A DNA stretch of 26,213 bases, taken from positions 1-26,213 of the forward strand of contig JANMAT010000201.1 in assembly GCA_031359995.1 (NCBI GenBank), in the 5' to 3' direction. The translations under genes and the position numbers were made by a program. Source of the DNA: JANMAT01 sp031359995. GTDB lineage: Bacteria; Actinomycetota; Acidimicrobiia; Acidimicrobiales; Ilumatobacteraceae. Shown piece by piece: positions 7,019 through 13,684 of the stretch (positions within the stretch are counted from its first letter, which is position 1; each line of letters begins with the position of its first letter). Under the pieces are notes generated by a model. That model was not told the DNA's origin. It made no database searches and saw only the letters and a list, made by a program, of their open reading frames with translations.

Positions 7019-9048
7019 GGCGTCACCGGCACCAGGTGCGTGGGGTCTGCGTAGAGACCGCGTTCGGCGATCAGCCGCTCGATGGCGGCCGGCGGGCCGG
7101 GGCGACCGAGGTGGTAGCCCTGCGCCACGTCGCAGCCCATGGCCCGCAGCGCCTGCAGGGTGGCTTCGTCCTCCACGCCCTCGGCGACCGTGCCGAGCCC
7201 GAGGTTGTCGGCCAGGTCGATGATGCAGCGCACGATCACGAAGTCGCCACGATTGGCCACCAGGCCCCGCACGAACGACCGGTCGATCTTGATGTGGTCG
7301 ATCGGCAGGTTCCGCAGGTGCGCCAGCGAGCTGTACCCGGTGCCGAAGTCGTCGACCGACAAACCGACGCCGAGCGCCTTCAGCTTGGCCAGCACGACCT
7401 CGGTGCGCGCCGGGTCGTTGGTGACGGTGTTCTCGGTGATCTCGAGCTCGATGCGGTCGGCCGGGAGGCGGTGCTCCGCGAGCACGCGCCGTACGACGTC
7501 GGGGAACTTCATCTGCACCAGGTTCCGCGCCGAGGTGTTGACGGCGACGATCAGGTCGATGCCCTGCCCCCGCCACTGCACCGCCTGGGCGGCGGCGAGG
7601 CGGAGCACCCGCTCGGTCAGCTCATCGACCAGCTCGGTCTGCTCGGCCGCGGGGATGAAGGTGTCGGGCATGAGCATGCCCCGCTGCGGGTGGTTCCAGC
7701 GCACGAGGGCTTCGACGCCCCTGACGGCACCGGTGCGCAGGTCGACCTTCGGCTGGTACGCCAGCACGAGCTCGTCGTTCTCGATCGCCTCACGGAGCTC
7801 ACCGAGCAGTCCGAGGCGCGTGGGCCCGTAGCGGTCGCGGTCGCTGTCATAGGTCTGCAGGCCGAGGCGGCCGCTCTTGGCCCGGTACATCGCGGCGTCG
7901 GCGTGGGCGAGCAGGGTGTCGATGTCCTCACCGTGATCCGGGTACATGGCCAGGCCGACGCTGCCGTCCACGGCAACGGGCACGCCGTCGACCTGGAGGG
8001 GCTCGCTCAGGCTGTGGCGCACGCTGGCGGCCAGGCGCTCGGCCGCTTCCAGGTCGGCGATGCCGCCGAACAGCAAGGCGAACTCGTCGCCGCCGAGGCG
8101 GGCCACGATGTCGGTCGAGCGACGGTGCTTGAGCAACCGGACCCCGACCTCGCGCAGCACCAGATCGCCCACGGCGTGGCCGAGCCGGTCGTTGATGCCC
8201 TTGAAGCCGTCGAGGTCCACCAGCATGACGGCGAGGTCGCGGTCGTGACCCTTGGCCGCGTTCAACGTGACGGCGCCCTGCTCGAAGAACAGGCGACGGT
8301 TGGGCAGCCCGGTCAGCAGGTCGTGCGTCGCCTCGTGACGGTGCTCGAGGCCCACCTTGGCGCTCTGGTACACGCCGATCACGACGAGCAGCAGCAGCGG
8401 CACCAGGATGACGACGCGGGCGGCGACACCGGTGAGCACGGGGGCCAGGCCGACGAGGAGCAGACCCATCACGCCGTCGGCGGTGATCGTCGCTTTGAGC
8501 AGCGTCTGCACCGGGACGCGCTGCGACAGCGCCAGCACGACGGCGAGGAAGACGCCGTTGAGGCCGACCGCCACGACGCCGGCCAGCGCGCTGCCGGCCA
8601 ACCAGAGCACCCCGGGCCCACCCGGCGACCAGAGGGCGGCGCCGGCGCGTGTGAGCGACATCACGGCGGCGCCACCGGTGAGCGACAACGTGACCTGCGA
8701 GGTGTTGAACAACACGCGGTTCAGGGGTTTGCGGGCCCACAGTTCGACCACGCTCGACGCGATGGCCACGGCCAGCAGGGCGGTGCCGAGCGGCGCCACG
8801 AACAGCAGCCCGAGGCTGAAGGTCCATGACGCGGTGATCTCCAGGCCGTCACGTCCGGTCAGCCACCGCAGTGGCCGCATCTCGGCCACCGTCAGCAACG
8901 TCGCGAACAGGACGAACACGATCGGCCGGGGCCCGAGCGGCGCCGACCGCGGCACCCGCGCCAGCGCGATGGCGGCCGCCACCAGCCCCGCCAGGGTGAC
9001 CAGGGCGACATAGCCGTTCAGTGCGATGTTCCGCATGGGCCGAGTCAC
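7015..9048 (-). CDS. Membrane GGDEF-EAL protein 1 (c-di-GMP synthesis/hydrolysis)
   Basis: 677 residues. The first ~230 form an N-terminal membrane sensor of about seven hydrophobic segments. A GGDEF domain follows (DLLTGLPNRR; GGDEF at 319-323) with an intact RxxD inhibitory site five residues upstream (RSTD). The EAL domain (EAL at 446-448) keeps the catalytic set: VNTSARN, EITENT, DDFGTGYSSL, KIDRSFV and AEGVE. Both the cyclase and phosphodiesterase halves therefore look active; net activity cannot be told. The GTG at 9048 has a GAGGAG Shine-Dalgarno 9 nt upstream, favouring it over an ATG at 9036. It is coupled to the DUF5317 gene downstream and closely resembles the second copy at 9566-11617, which suggests tandem duplication. 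Confidence 0.93.
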   Translation of the reverse strand: MTRPMRNIALNGYVALVTLAGLVAAAIALARVPRSAPLGPRPIVFVLFATLLTVAEMRPLRWLTGRDGLEITASWTFSLGLLFVAPLGTALLAVAIASSVVELWARKPLNRVLFNTSQVTLSLTGGAAVMSLTRAGAALWSPGGPGVLWLAGSALAGVVAVGLNGVFLAVVLALSQRVPVQTLLKATITADGVMGLLLVGLAPVLTGVAARVVILVPLLLLVVIGVYQSAKVGLEHRHEATHDLLTGLPNRRLFFEQGAVTLNAAKGHDRDLAVMLVDLDGFKGINDRLGHAVGDLVLREVGVRLLKHRRSTDIVARLGGDEFALLFGGIADLEAAERLAASVRHSLSEPLQVDGVPVAVDGSVGLAMYPDHGEDIDTLLAHADAAMYRAKSGRLGLQTYDSDRDRYGPTRLGLLGELREAIENDELVLAYQPKVDLRTGAVRGVEALVRWNHPQRGMLMPDTFIPAAEQTELVDELTERVLRLAAAQAVQWRGQGIDLIVAVNTSARNLVQMKFPDVVRRVLAEHRLPADRIELEITENTVTNDPARTEVVLAKLKALGVGLSVDDFGTGYSSLAHLRNLPIDHIKIDRSFVRGLVANRGDFVIVRCIIDLADNLGLGTVAEGVEDEATLQALRAMGCDVAQGYHLGRPGPPAAIERLIAERGLYADPTHLVPVTP

Positions 9049-9091
9049 CCGCCTGGTCTCCTCTTCTACCGCTCAGCCGACCGAGCATGAG

Positions 9092-9134
9092 ATCGGCCGG
9101 TGGCCGCCCTTACTGAGGGCTTCCACCGGCCGAT
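9092..9134 (-). terminator. Hairpin between the small genes and GGDEF-EAL 1
   Basis: ATCGGCCGGTGG (9092-9103) and CCACCGGCCGAT (9123-9134) are perfect 12-bp complements. The intervening bases can add a second GCCCT/AGGGC stem. On the minus strand it lies 42 nt after the stop of the 31-codon gene at 9177-9272 and 43 nt before the GGDEF-EAL 1 start. There is no U-run, so it could be a non-canonical terminator, an attenuator or a processing and stability element. Confidence 0.6.
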
Positions 9135-9176
9135 GCCTGAAACCTTGCTTGTCGTGCTGCTTGAGTCGGGGTGTGG

Positions 9177-9272
9177 TCAGTACCACTTCAGTGGAGCGCC
9201 CAGCGCGGCAACCGCCGCGCCGATGCTCGCTACCGTGACGGCGGCGCGGAACAGTCGAGCCTTGTTCTTCAT
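9177..9272 (-). CDS. 31-residue small hydrophobic protein, ALGAPxKW family, copy 1
   Basis: ATG at 9272, TGA at 9177-9179. The product begins MKNKARLFRAAV and continues through an Ala-rich hydrophobic core to end AALGAPLKWY. An AGGGGG Shine-Dalgarno stands 8 nt before the ATG, and 24 of 30 codons after the start end in G or C. The neighbouring gene at 9286-9381 has the same length, a basic N-terminus, a hydrophobic core and the same ALGAPxKW tail. The two are separated by 13 bp and are probably co-translated. The layout could be a short membrane protein with an outside KW(Y) tail, or a signal-peptide-like precursor releasing a few residues. A proline right after the candidate A-x-A site makes ordinary signal-peptidase cleavage doubtful. 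I do not recognise the family. Confidence 0.65.
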   Translation of the reverse strand: MKNKARLFRAAVTVASIGAAVAALGAPLKWY

Positions 9273-9285
9273 CAGATGTACCCCC

Positions 9286-9381
9286 TCACCACTTCTTGGG
9301 GGCCCCGAGGGCCACCATCGCGAGGGCAAGGCCGATGGTGGACGCAGTCCGCCCTCGGGACCAGTGCCGGATCTTGGTCAT
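9286..9381 (-). CDS. 31-residue small hydrophobic protein, ALGAPxKW family, copy 2
   Basis: ATG at 9381, TGA at 9286-9288. The product begins MTKIRHWSRGRTAST, has the hydrophobic core IGLALAMVALGAP and ends KKW. Of 30 codons after the start, 27 end in G or C. AGAGG stands 7 nt before the ATG and AGGAAG lies slightly further up; both sit in a leader able to fold in two ways (see 9385-9423). It is first of a two-gene unit with 9177-9272. Length identity and the shared tail, despite low N-terminal identity, suggest an old duplication under selection for overall form. The function is unknown; proximity to two c-di-GMP enzymes suggests, but does not show, a related role. Confidence 0.65.
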   Translation of the reverse strand: MTKIRHWSRGRTASTIGLALAMVALGAPKKW

Positions 9382-9384
9382 GCT

Positions 9385-9423
9385 GTTGCCTCTTCTTCCT
9401 GGGCAACCGCCGGGTTGGTTGCC
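9385..9423 (-). promoter_or_regulatory. Alternative-hairpin leader before 9286-9381
   Basis: On the minus strand three segments occur in order: A GGCAACC (9423-9417), B GGTTGCC (9408-9402) and C GGCAAC (9390-9385). C ends 3 nt before the ATG. A:B pairs perfectly over 7 bp and B:C over 6 bp, and they exclude each other. B:C would hold the AGGAAGAAGAGG ribosome-binding region in its loop and stem; A:B would free it. This resembles a translational switch, but no ligand or regulator is evident. Confidence 0.45.
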
Positions 9424-9503
9424 TGCCGATCCAGTCGGCGGGCGCCCGGGCGGCTCCAACAACGACCGGGCAAGGTGATCGCAAGGCTCCGTCTGGTCGT
9501 CTG

Positions 9504-9531
9504 GATGCCGTCTGAGCGCCATCAGGGCATC
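9504..9531 (-). terminator. Hairpin after GGDEF-EAL 2
   Basis: On the minus strand GATGCC-CTGA-(TGGCGC)-TCAG-AC-GGCATC forms a 10-bp stem with a 2-nt bulge, 34 nt past the GGDEF-EAL 2 stop. There is no U-run, as is common for terminators in high-GC actinobacteria. The rest of 9424-9565 shows no gene. Confidence 0.5.
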
Positions 9532-9565
9532 GTCAATCCGGCCGGTAGGAGCGGCGGTCAGCGCG

Positions 9566-11617
9566 TCACAGGTCGGCGAGGCGGGGCGTCCAGCGGGTGC
9601 CGCGGGCGGCCACCAGCTTGTCGACCTCGGCCGCGGTGCACGGGCGGGCCAGCTGGTACCCCTGCGCGGCCTGACAGCCCATCGTCTGCAGGATCTCGAG
9701 CGTGGCCAGGTCCTCGACGCCTTCGGCCACCGTGCCGAGACCGAGGTTGTTGGCCAGCTCGATGATGCCGCGCACGATCACCCGGTCGGCGTGGTTGGTG
9801 ACGAGGCCGTGCACGAAGGTGCGATCGATCTTGATGCGGTCGACGGGGAGCGTGCGCAGATGGGCGAGCGAGCTGTAGCCGGTGCCGAAGTCGTCCATCG
9901 AGAGCCGCACGCCCAGCGCCTTGAGCTTGCCCAGCACGACCTCGGCCCGCACCGGATCGTTGGTCACCGTGTTCTCGGTGATCTCGAGCTCCAGGCGCTC
10001 GGCCGGCAGGTCGTACAGGTCGAGCACGTGCTGCACGGTCTCGGGGAACTTCAGCTGCGTGAGGTTGCGGACCGACGTGTTGACGGCGACGGGCAGATCG
10101 ATGTCACGGTCACGCCACGACGCCGCCTGGGCGACGGCCAACCGGAGCACGTGGTCGGTGACCTCGTCCATGAGCTCGGTCTGCTCGGCCGCCGGCATGA
10201 AGTGGTCGGGGAACAACACGCCGCGCTGCGGATGGTTCCAGCGCACCAGCGCCTCCACGCCGCTGAGCGCGCCACTGGCCAGATCGATCTTCGGTTGGTA
10301 CACGACGAAGAGCTCGTCGCGTCGGAGCGCCTCGCGGAGATCGCCCAGCAGGCTCATGCGCGTCGGCCCGAAGCGGTCGCTGGCCTGGTCGTAGGTGAAC
10401 AGACCGCGCTTGGCCATCTTGGCCCGGTACATGGCCGCGTCGGCGTGGGACAAGAGGGTCTCGGGGTCTTCACCGTGAATCGGGTACAGGGCCAGACCGA
10501 CGCTGGCGTCCACCGCCAGGGGCACCCCGCCGACCTCGAGCGGGCGGCGCAGCTCGGCCAGCAGCCGCTCGGCCAGCTCCTCGGCCTGATCGACGTCGCT
10601 GGCACCGTCGACGAGCACGGCGAACTCGTCGCCGCCGATGCGGGCCACGCAATCCGACGGCCGGCGGTCCTCGGAGAGCCGGTTGCCGACCTCTCTCAGC
10701 ACGAGATCGCCGACGGCGTGACCGAGTCGGTTGTTGATCTCCTTGAAGTCGTTGAGGTCGATCAGCAGCAGGGCCAGCGGACGGTGGTGACGGCTCGCCG
10801 CCTCGCAGGCGAGGCTCGCCTGCTCCATGAACAGGCGCTGGTTCGGGAGACCGGTGAGAAGGTCGTGGGTCGCCTCATGACGGTGGGCCACACCGACCTG
10901 CGCGCTCTTGTACATGCCGACGACCACCACGAGCATCATCGGTATCAACCCGGGGCCCCGGACCGCGATGAACGTGAGCAGCGGCGCGATGCCGAACAGC
11001 AGCAGGTCCATCAGGCCGGCCAGACCGGGCGCGTCGCGCAGCACCGCCACGACAGGGATGCGCTGGATGAGCGCGACGGCGACGAAGGTGAGCACGTAGG
11101 TGACCGCCAGGCAGACCAGGCCGGCGACCGTGGCGCCGAGCATCCACCGCAGACCGGGGCCGTTCACCCTCCACAGGTCGTCCGTCGCACCGAAGGCGCG
11201 CATCACACCGACGGCACACACCAGTGCGATGGTGTTCTGGGCCACGTTGAAGAACACCCGCAACGTGGCCTTCCGCAGTGCCAGTTCGGCCACCACCACG
11301 GCCAGCGTGCCGGCCAGCACCACCGAGGCCAGGGGCGCGAGGAACACCAGGCTCATGAGGAACACCGAGGAGGCCGCGACCTCGACGCCGTCAGAGGCGG
11401 TGATCCACCGCAGTGGCCGCGCCTCGGCCACGACGGCGAGGGCCATGAACGACACGAACAGGATCGGCCGACGGCCGAACGGCTGGTGCCCGTCGAGTGT
11501 GAGCACGGCCCGCACCATCACGACGGCGGCGACGGCCACGATGCCGGAAACGTACAGCGAGGCAGCCAGGCTGGTGCGTCGGTGGGCACCCAACGGAGGG
11601 GTCACTGTCGTCGTCAA
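9566..11617 (-). CDS. Membrane GGDEF-EAL protein 2 (c-di-GMP synthesis/hydrolysis)
   Basis: 683 residues with the same architecture as the protein at 7015-9048: an N-terminal multi-pass membrane region (residues ~20-235), a GGDEF domain (GGDEF at 328-332, with RxxD site RPSD five residues before) and an EAL domain (EAL at 455-457, with VNTSVRN, EITENT, DDFGTGYSSL, KIDRTFV and AEGVE). All catalytic motifs are intact. The catalytic halves of the two proteins are very similar, while their membrane regions differ more, so they may sense different signals. The start is read as TTG at 11617 because AGGGGAG lies 7-8 nt upstream; GTG at 11605 is the alternative. A palindrome over a TANNNT hexamer lies about 65 nt upstream. 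Confidence 0.93.
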   Translation of the reverse strand: MTTTVTPPLGAHRRTSLAASLYVSGIVAVAAVVMVRAVLTLDGHQPFGRRPILFVSFMALAVVAEARPLRWITASDGVEVAASSVFLMSLVFLAPLASVVLAGTLAVVVAELALRKATLRVFFNVAQNTIALVCAVGVMRAFGATDDLWRVNGPGLRWMLGATVAGLVCLAVTYVLTFVAVALIQRIPVVAVLRDAPGLAGLMDLLLFGIAPLLTFIAVRGPGLIPMMLVVVVGMYKSAQVGVAHRHEATHDLLTGLPNQRLFMEQASLACEAASRHHRPLALLLIDLNDFKEINNRLGHAVGDLVLREVGNRLSEDRRPSDCVARIGGDEFAVLVDGASDVDQAEELAERLLAELRRPLEVGGVPLAVDASVGLALYPIHGEDPETLLSHADAAMYRAKMAKRGLFTYDQASDRFGPTRMSLLGDLREALRRDELFVVYQPKIDLASGALSGVEALVRWNHPQRGVLFPDHFMPAAEQTELMDEVTDHVLRLAVAQAASWRDRDIDLPVAVNTSVRNLTQLKFPETVQHVLDLYDLPAERLELEITENTVTNDPVRAEVVLGKLKALGVRLSMDDFGTGYSSLAHLRTLPVDRIKIDRTFVHGLVTNHADRVIVRGIIELANNLGLGTVAEGVEDLATLEILQTMGCQAAQGYQLARPCTAAEVDKLVAARGTRWTPRLADL

Positions 11618-11668
11618 TGAACCGCTCCCCTCGCCCAGTGCACCCAGCGCTCTTGGAATCGCTCACGG

Positions 11669-11700
11669 TGGGTAACTTGACGAAAGTTTACCCAACTTTC
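11669..11700 (-). promoter_or_regulatory. Candidate promoter/operator of GGDEF-EAL 2
   Basis: Two interlocked perfect inverted repeats occur in an AT-richer patch: TGGGTAA (11669-11675) with TTACCCA (11688-11694), and on the minus strand GAAAGTT-GGGTA-AACTTTC (11700-11682). TAAACT (minus, 11690-11685), a TANNNT -10-like hexamer, sits inside the second palindrome. A bound repressor there could block transcription of the gene starting at 11617. No -35 box is clear. Confidence 0.4.
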
Positions 11701-11757
11701 GCCCTGGGGGGAGCCTCAGACGAAGAATTCGCACGGTGCGTCACCAAACACGCGCAA

Positions 11758-11781
11758 GGGACCGGCCGAAGGGCCGGTCCC
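11758..11781 (-). terminator. Perfect 10-bp hairpin after the small gene at 11808-11903
   Basis: GGGACCGGCC (11758-11767), loop 11768-11771, GGCCGGTCCC (11772-11781). On the minus strand it starts 26 nt after the stop of the 31-codon gene. It has a compact 4-nt loop and no long U-run. It probably separates that gene from GGDEF-EAL 2. Confidence 0.7.
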
Positions 11782-11807
11782 GGGCACCACACGCTGGGTG
11801 TGTGCGC

Positions 11808-11903
11808 TCAGCGCAGGCGGAAGAACGTGCGCACGAGACCGAGAAAGAAGCGGGTGGTCTGGTGGGTGGACGGGTGGCTGATCAGGTGGGCGACGGTGCG
11901 CAT
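11808..11903 (-). CDS. 31-residue small basic protein of unknown function
   Basis: ATG at 11903, TGA at 11808-11810. The product starts MRTVAHLISHPSTHQTTR and ends FFLGLVRTFFRLR, giving a polar, His/Thr-rich first half and an amphipathic, Phe/Leu/Arg-rich second half. A GGAG Shine-Dalgarno stands 7 nt before the ATG, and 28 of 30 codons after the start end in G or C, strong signs of a real gene. It has the same length as the two small genes at 9177-9381 but no clear sequence similarity. A strong hairpin follows within 30 nt. The 173 bp upstream (11904-12076, up to the phosphomutase stop) hold no other gene; no confident promoter was found. The amphipathic C-terminus could associate with membranes or RNA; this is speculation. 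Confidence 0.6.
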   Translation of the reverse strand: MRTVAHLISHPSTHQTTRFFLGLVRTFFRLR

Positions 11904-12076
11904 GGTGGGTCTCCTGCGTTGAAGGCCCCGGCGGATGTAGAGGGTGTTGGGGCCGCCCACTCCATCGACGCGTCACCAGCTTAGCTCAAGAGCAGGTTAA
12001 AGAACGGTGCAGTCCTTGAGAGAAACCAGACGATTCGGGCCTTGCATCTGGCAGCGCCCGTGCCCTCATGCCGGCC

Positions 12077-13684
12077 TCAGGCCAGCGCCTGGAGGCGCCC
12101 GACCAGGTCGTCGAGCAGGGGCGCCGGGTCGGTGCCCACCGTCTCGGCGTACACCTTCACCTTGGGCTCCGTGCCGCTCGGGCGGACCTGCAGGCGACCG
12201 CCGCCCTCGAGCATCAGCCGCACCAGACCGGGCACCGGCATCGAGACCGACTGCACCGCCACCCCGGCCACCTCGGTCGGCGGTGCCGCCTCCAGCGCGG
12301 TCACCGCGGCGGCAGCCACGGCCGGCTCCATGCGCAGCGACCGCTCGGCCGTGTGATGACGCCCGAACCGGGCGGCGATGGCGTCCAGGCGATCCTCGAG
12401 CGTCACGCCGTCGTAGCGGGCCAGGGCGACGACCTCGGTGAACAGCACCGCGGCGGTGATGCCGTCCTTGTCGCGGGGCTCGTCGGTGACCAGGTAGCCG
12501 AGTGCCTGCTCGTACCCGAACAGGAACCGGCACTCGGGCCGGTCGCGGATGGCCTGGGCGATCCACTTGAAGCCGGTGGGGGTCTCCATGTGGCGCACGC
12601 CGTGGGCGGCGGCCATGTCGGCCAGCAGCGACGACGACACGAGCGTGGTGACGACGAGGCGGTCGCCGCCGGTGGTGTGGCGCAGCAGGTGGTCGGCCAG
12701 CAGCCACCCCACCTCGTCGCCGCGCAGGGGGCGCCACCCGCCGTCGGCCGTCGGGATGGCCACCCCGAGGCGGTCGGCGTCGGGATCGTTGGCCAGGGCC
12801 ACGTCGGCGCCGACCTCGCGCGCCCGGGCCAGGAGCAGGTCCATGGCGCCGGGTTCCTCGGGATTGGGGAAGGCCACCGTCGGGAAGTCGCCGTCGGGGC
12901 GCCGTTGGGCGTCGACGTGGTGCACCGGGTCGAAGCCGGCCGCGGCGAAGGCGGCGTCGACCACGTCGGCCCCCACGCCGTGCATGGCGGTGTAGGCCAC
13001 GCACGCCTCGCGCACGTCGGGCCGGTGGCGCACCCGGGGGACGCGGGCCAGGTAGGCGGCGAGCTCGCCGGCCCGCACGCGGTGCACGGTGCGGGCGCTG
13101 GCGTCGCCGAGCGGCACCTCGCCCAGGCGGCGCACCGCATCGATGCAGGCGGCGATGCCGATGTCGTGGGGCGGCACGATCTGGGAGCCGTCCTCTAGGA
13201 ACACCTTGTAGCCGTTGTCGGCCGGCGGGTTGTGGCTGGCGGTGACCACGACGCCGGCCACGGCCGCGAGGTGCGTCGTGGCGAAGGCGACCACCGGCGT
13301 GGGCGCCGGCGTCTCGAGCAGGTGCACCGGGAGACCGGCCCCCACGAACACCCGCACCGAGTCGAGGGCGAAGACCTCGGAGTGGTGGCGACCGTCGAAG
13401 CCGACCACGATGCCCCGGCGGCGGGCGTCGGGCTGGGTGTCGAGCAGGTACCGCGCCAGACCGGCGGCGGCCCGGCGCACGGTGACGCGGTTCATGCGCA
13501 TCGGGCCGGCGGCCATGGCACCGCGCAAACCGGCGGTGCCGAACTGGAGGCGGCCGTCGAAGCGGCGGGCCAGCTCCTCGTGATCGTGGGCCAGCAGCTC
13601 GCCCAGCTCGGCGCGGGTGACCGGATCGGGGTCGTCGTCCAGCCAGGCCCGGGCCCTGGCCTCGAGGGCAGGATCGAGGGTCAT
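12077..13684 (-). CDS. Phosphoglucomutase/phosphomannomutase family, PGM2-like
   Basis: 535 residues of the alpha-D-phosphohexomutase superfamily. The N-terminal substrate motif LQFGTAGLRGAM is followed by the phosphoserine loop TASHNPPADNGYKV (catalytic S150), the magnesium loop DPDADR (300-305), the sugar-specificity loop FGYEQALGY and the phosphate-binding RPSGTEPKVK near the end. GTAGLRG plus GYEQALGY are typical of the PGM2-like branch, which includes phosphopentomutases as well as glucose-phosphate mutases. The ATG at 13684 overlaps the TGA of the PfkB kinase (ATGA), so the two are translationally coupled. With a nucleoside kinase upstream, ribose-1-phosphate to ribose-5-phosphate conversion is plausible; glucose-1-phosphate chemistry is the alternative. 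Confidence 0.9.
   Translation of the reverse strand: MTLDPALEARARAWLDDDPDPVTRAELGELLAHDHEELARRFDGRLQFGTAGLRGAMAAGPMRMNRVTVRRAAAGLARYLLDTQPDARRRGIVVGFDGRHHSEVFALDSVRVFVGAGLPVHLLETPAPTPVVAFATTHLAAVAGVVVTASHNPPADNGYKVFLEDGSQIVPPHDIGIAACIDAVRRLGEVPLGDASARTVHRVRAGELAAYLARVPRVRHRPDVREACVAYTAMHGVGADVVDAAFAAAGFDPVHHVDAQRRPDGDFPTVAFPNPEEPGAMDLLLARAREVGADVALANDPDADRLGVAIPTADGGWRPLRGDEVGWLLADHLLRHTTGGDRLVVTTLVSSSLLADMAAAHGVRHMETPTGFKWIAQAIRDRPECRFLFGYEQALGYLVTDEPRDKDGITAAVLFTEVVALARYDGVTLEDRLDAIAARFGRHHTAERSLRMEPAVAAAAVTALEAAPPTEVAGVAVQSVSMPVPGLVRLMLEGGGRLQVRPSGTEPKVKVYAETVGTDPAPLLDDLVGRLQALA

Noticed and set aside
9424..9565. Possible c-di-GMP (GEMM-like) riboswitch near the GGDEF-EAL genes, because GGGCAAGGTGATCGCAAGGC on the plus strand resembles conserved pieces
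   Set aside because: The tetraloop hairpin and the GGGTTGCC-type closing element are not in the right order, and the motif is on the strand facing away from the genes.
11904..12076. Promoter or structured RNA upstream of the small gene at 11808-11903
   Set aside because: TAAGCT and TTGAGC hexamers are present but not correctly spaced; no stable conserved-looking fold was seen.
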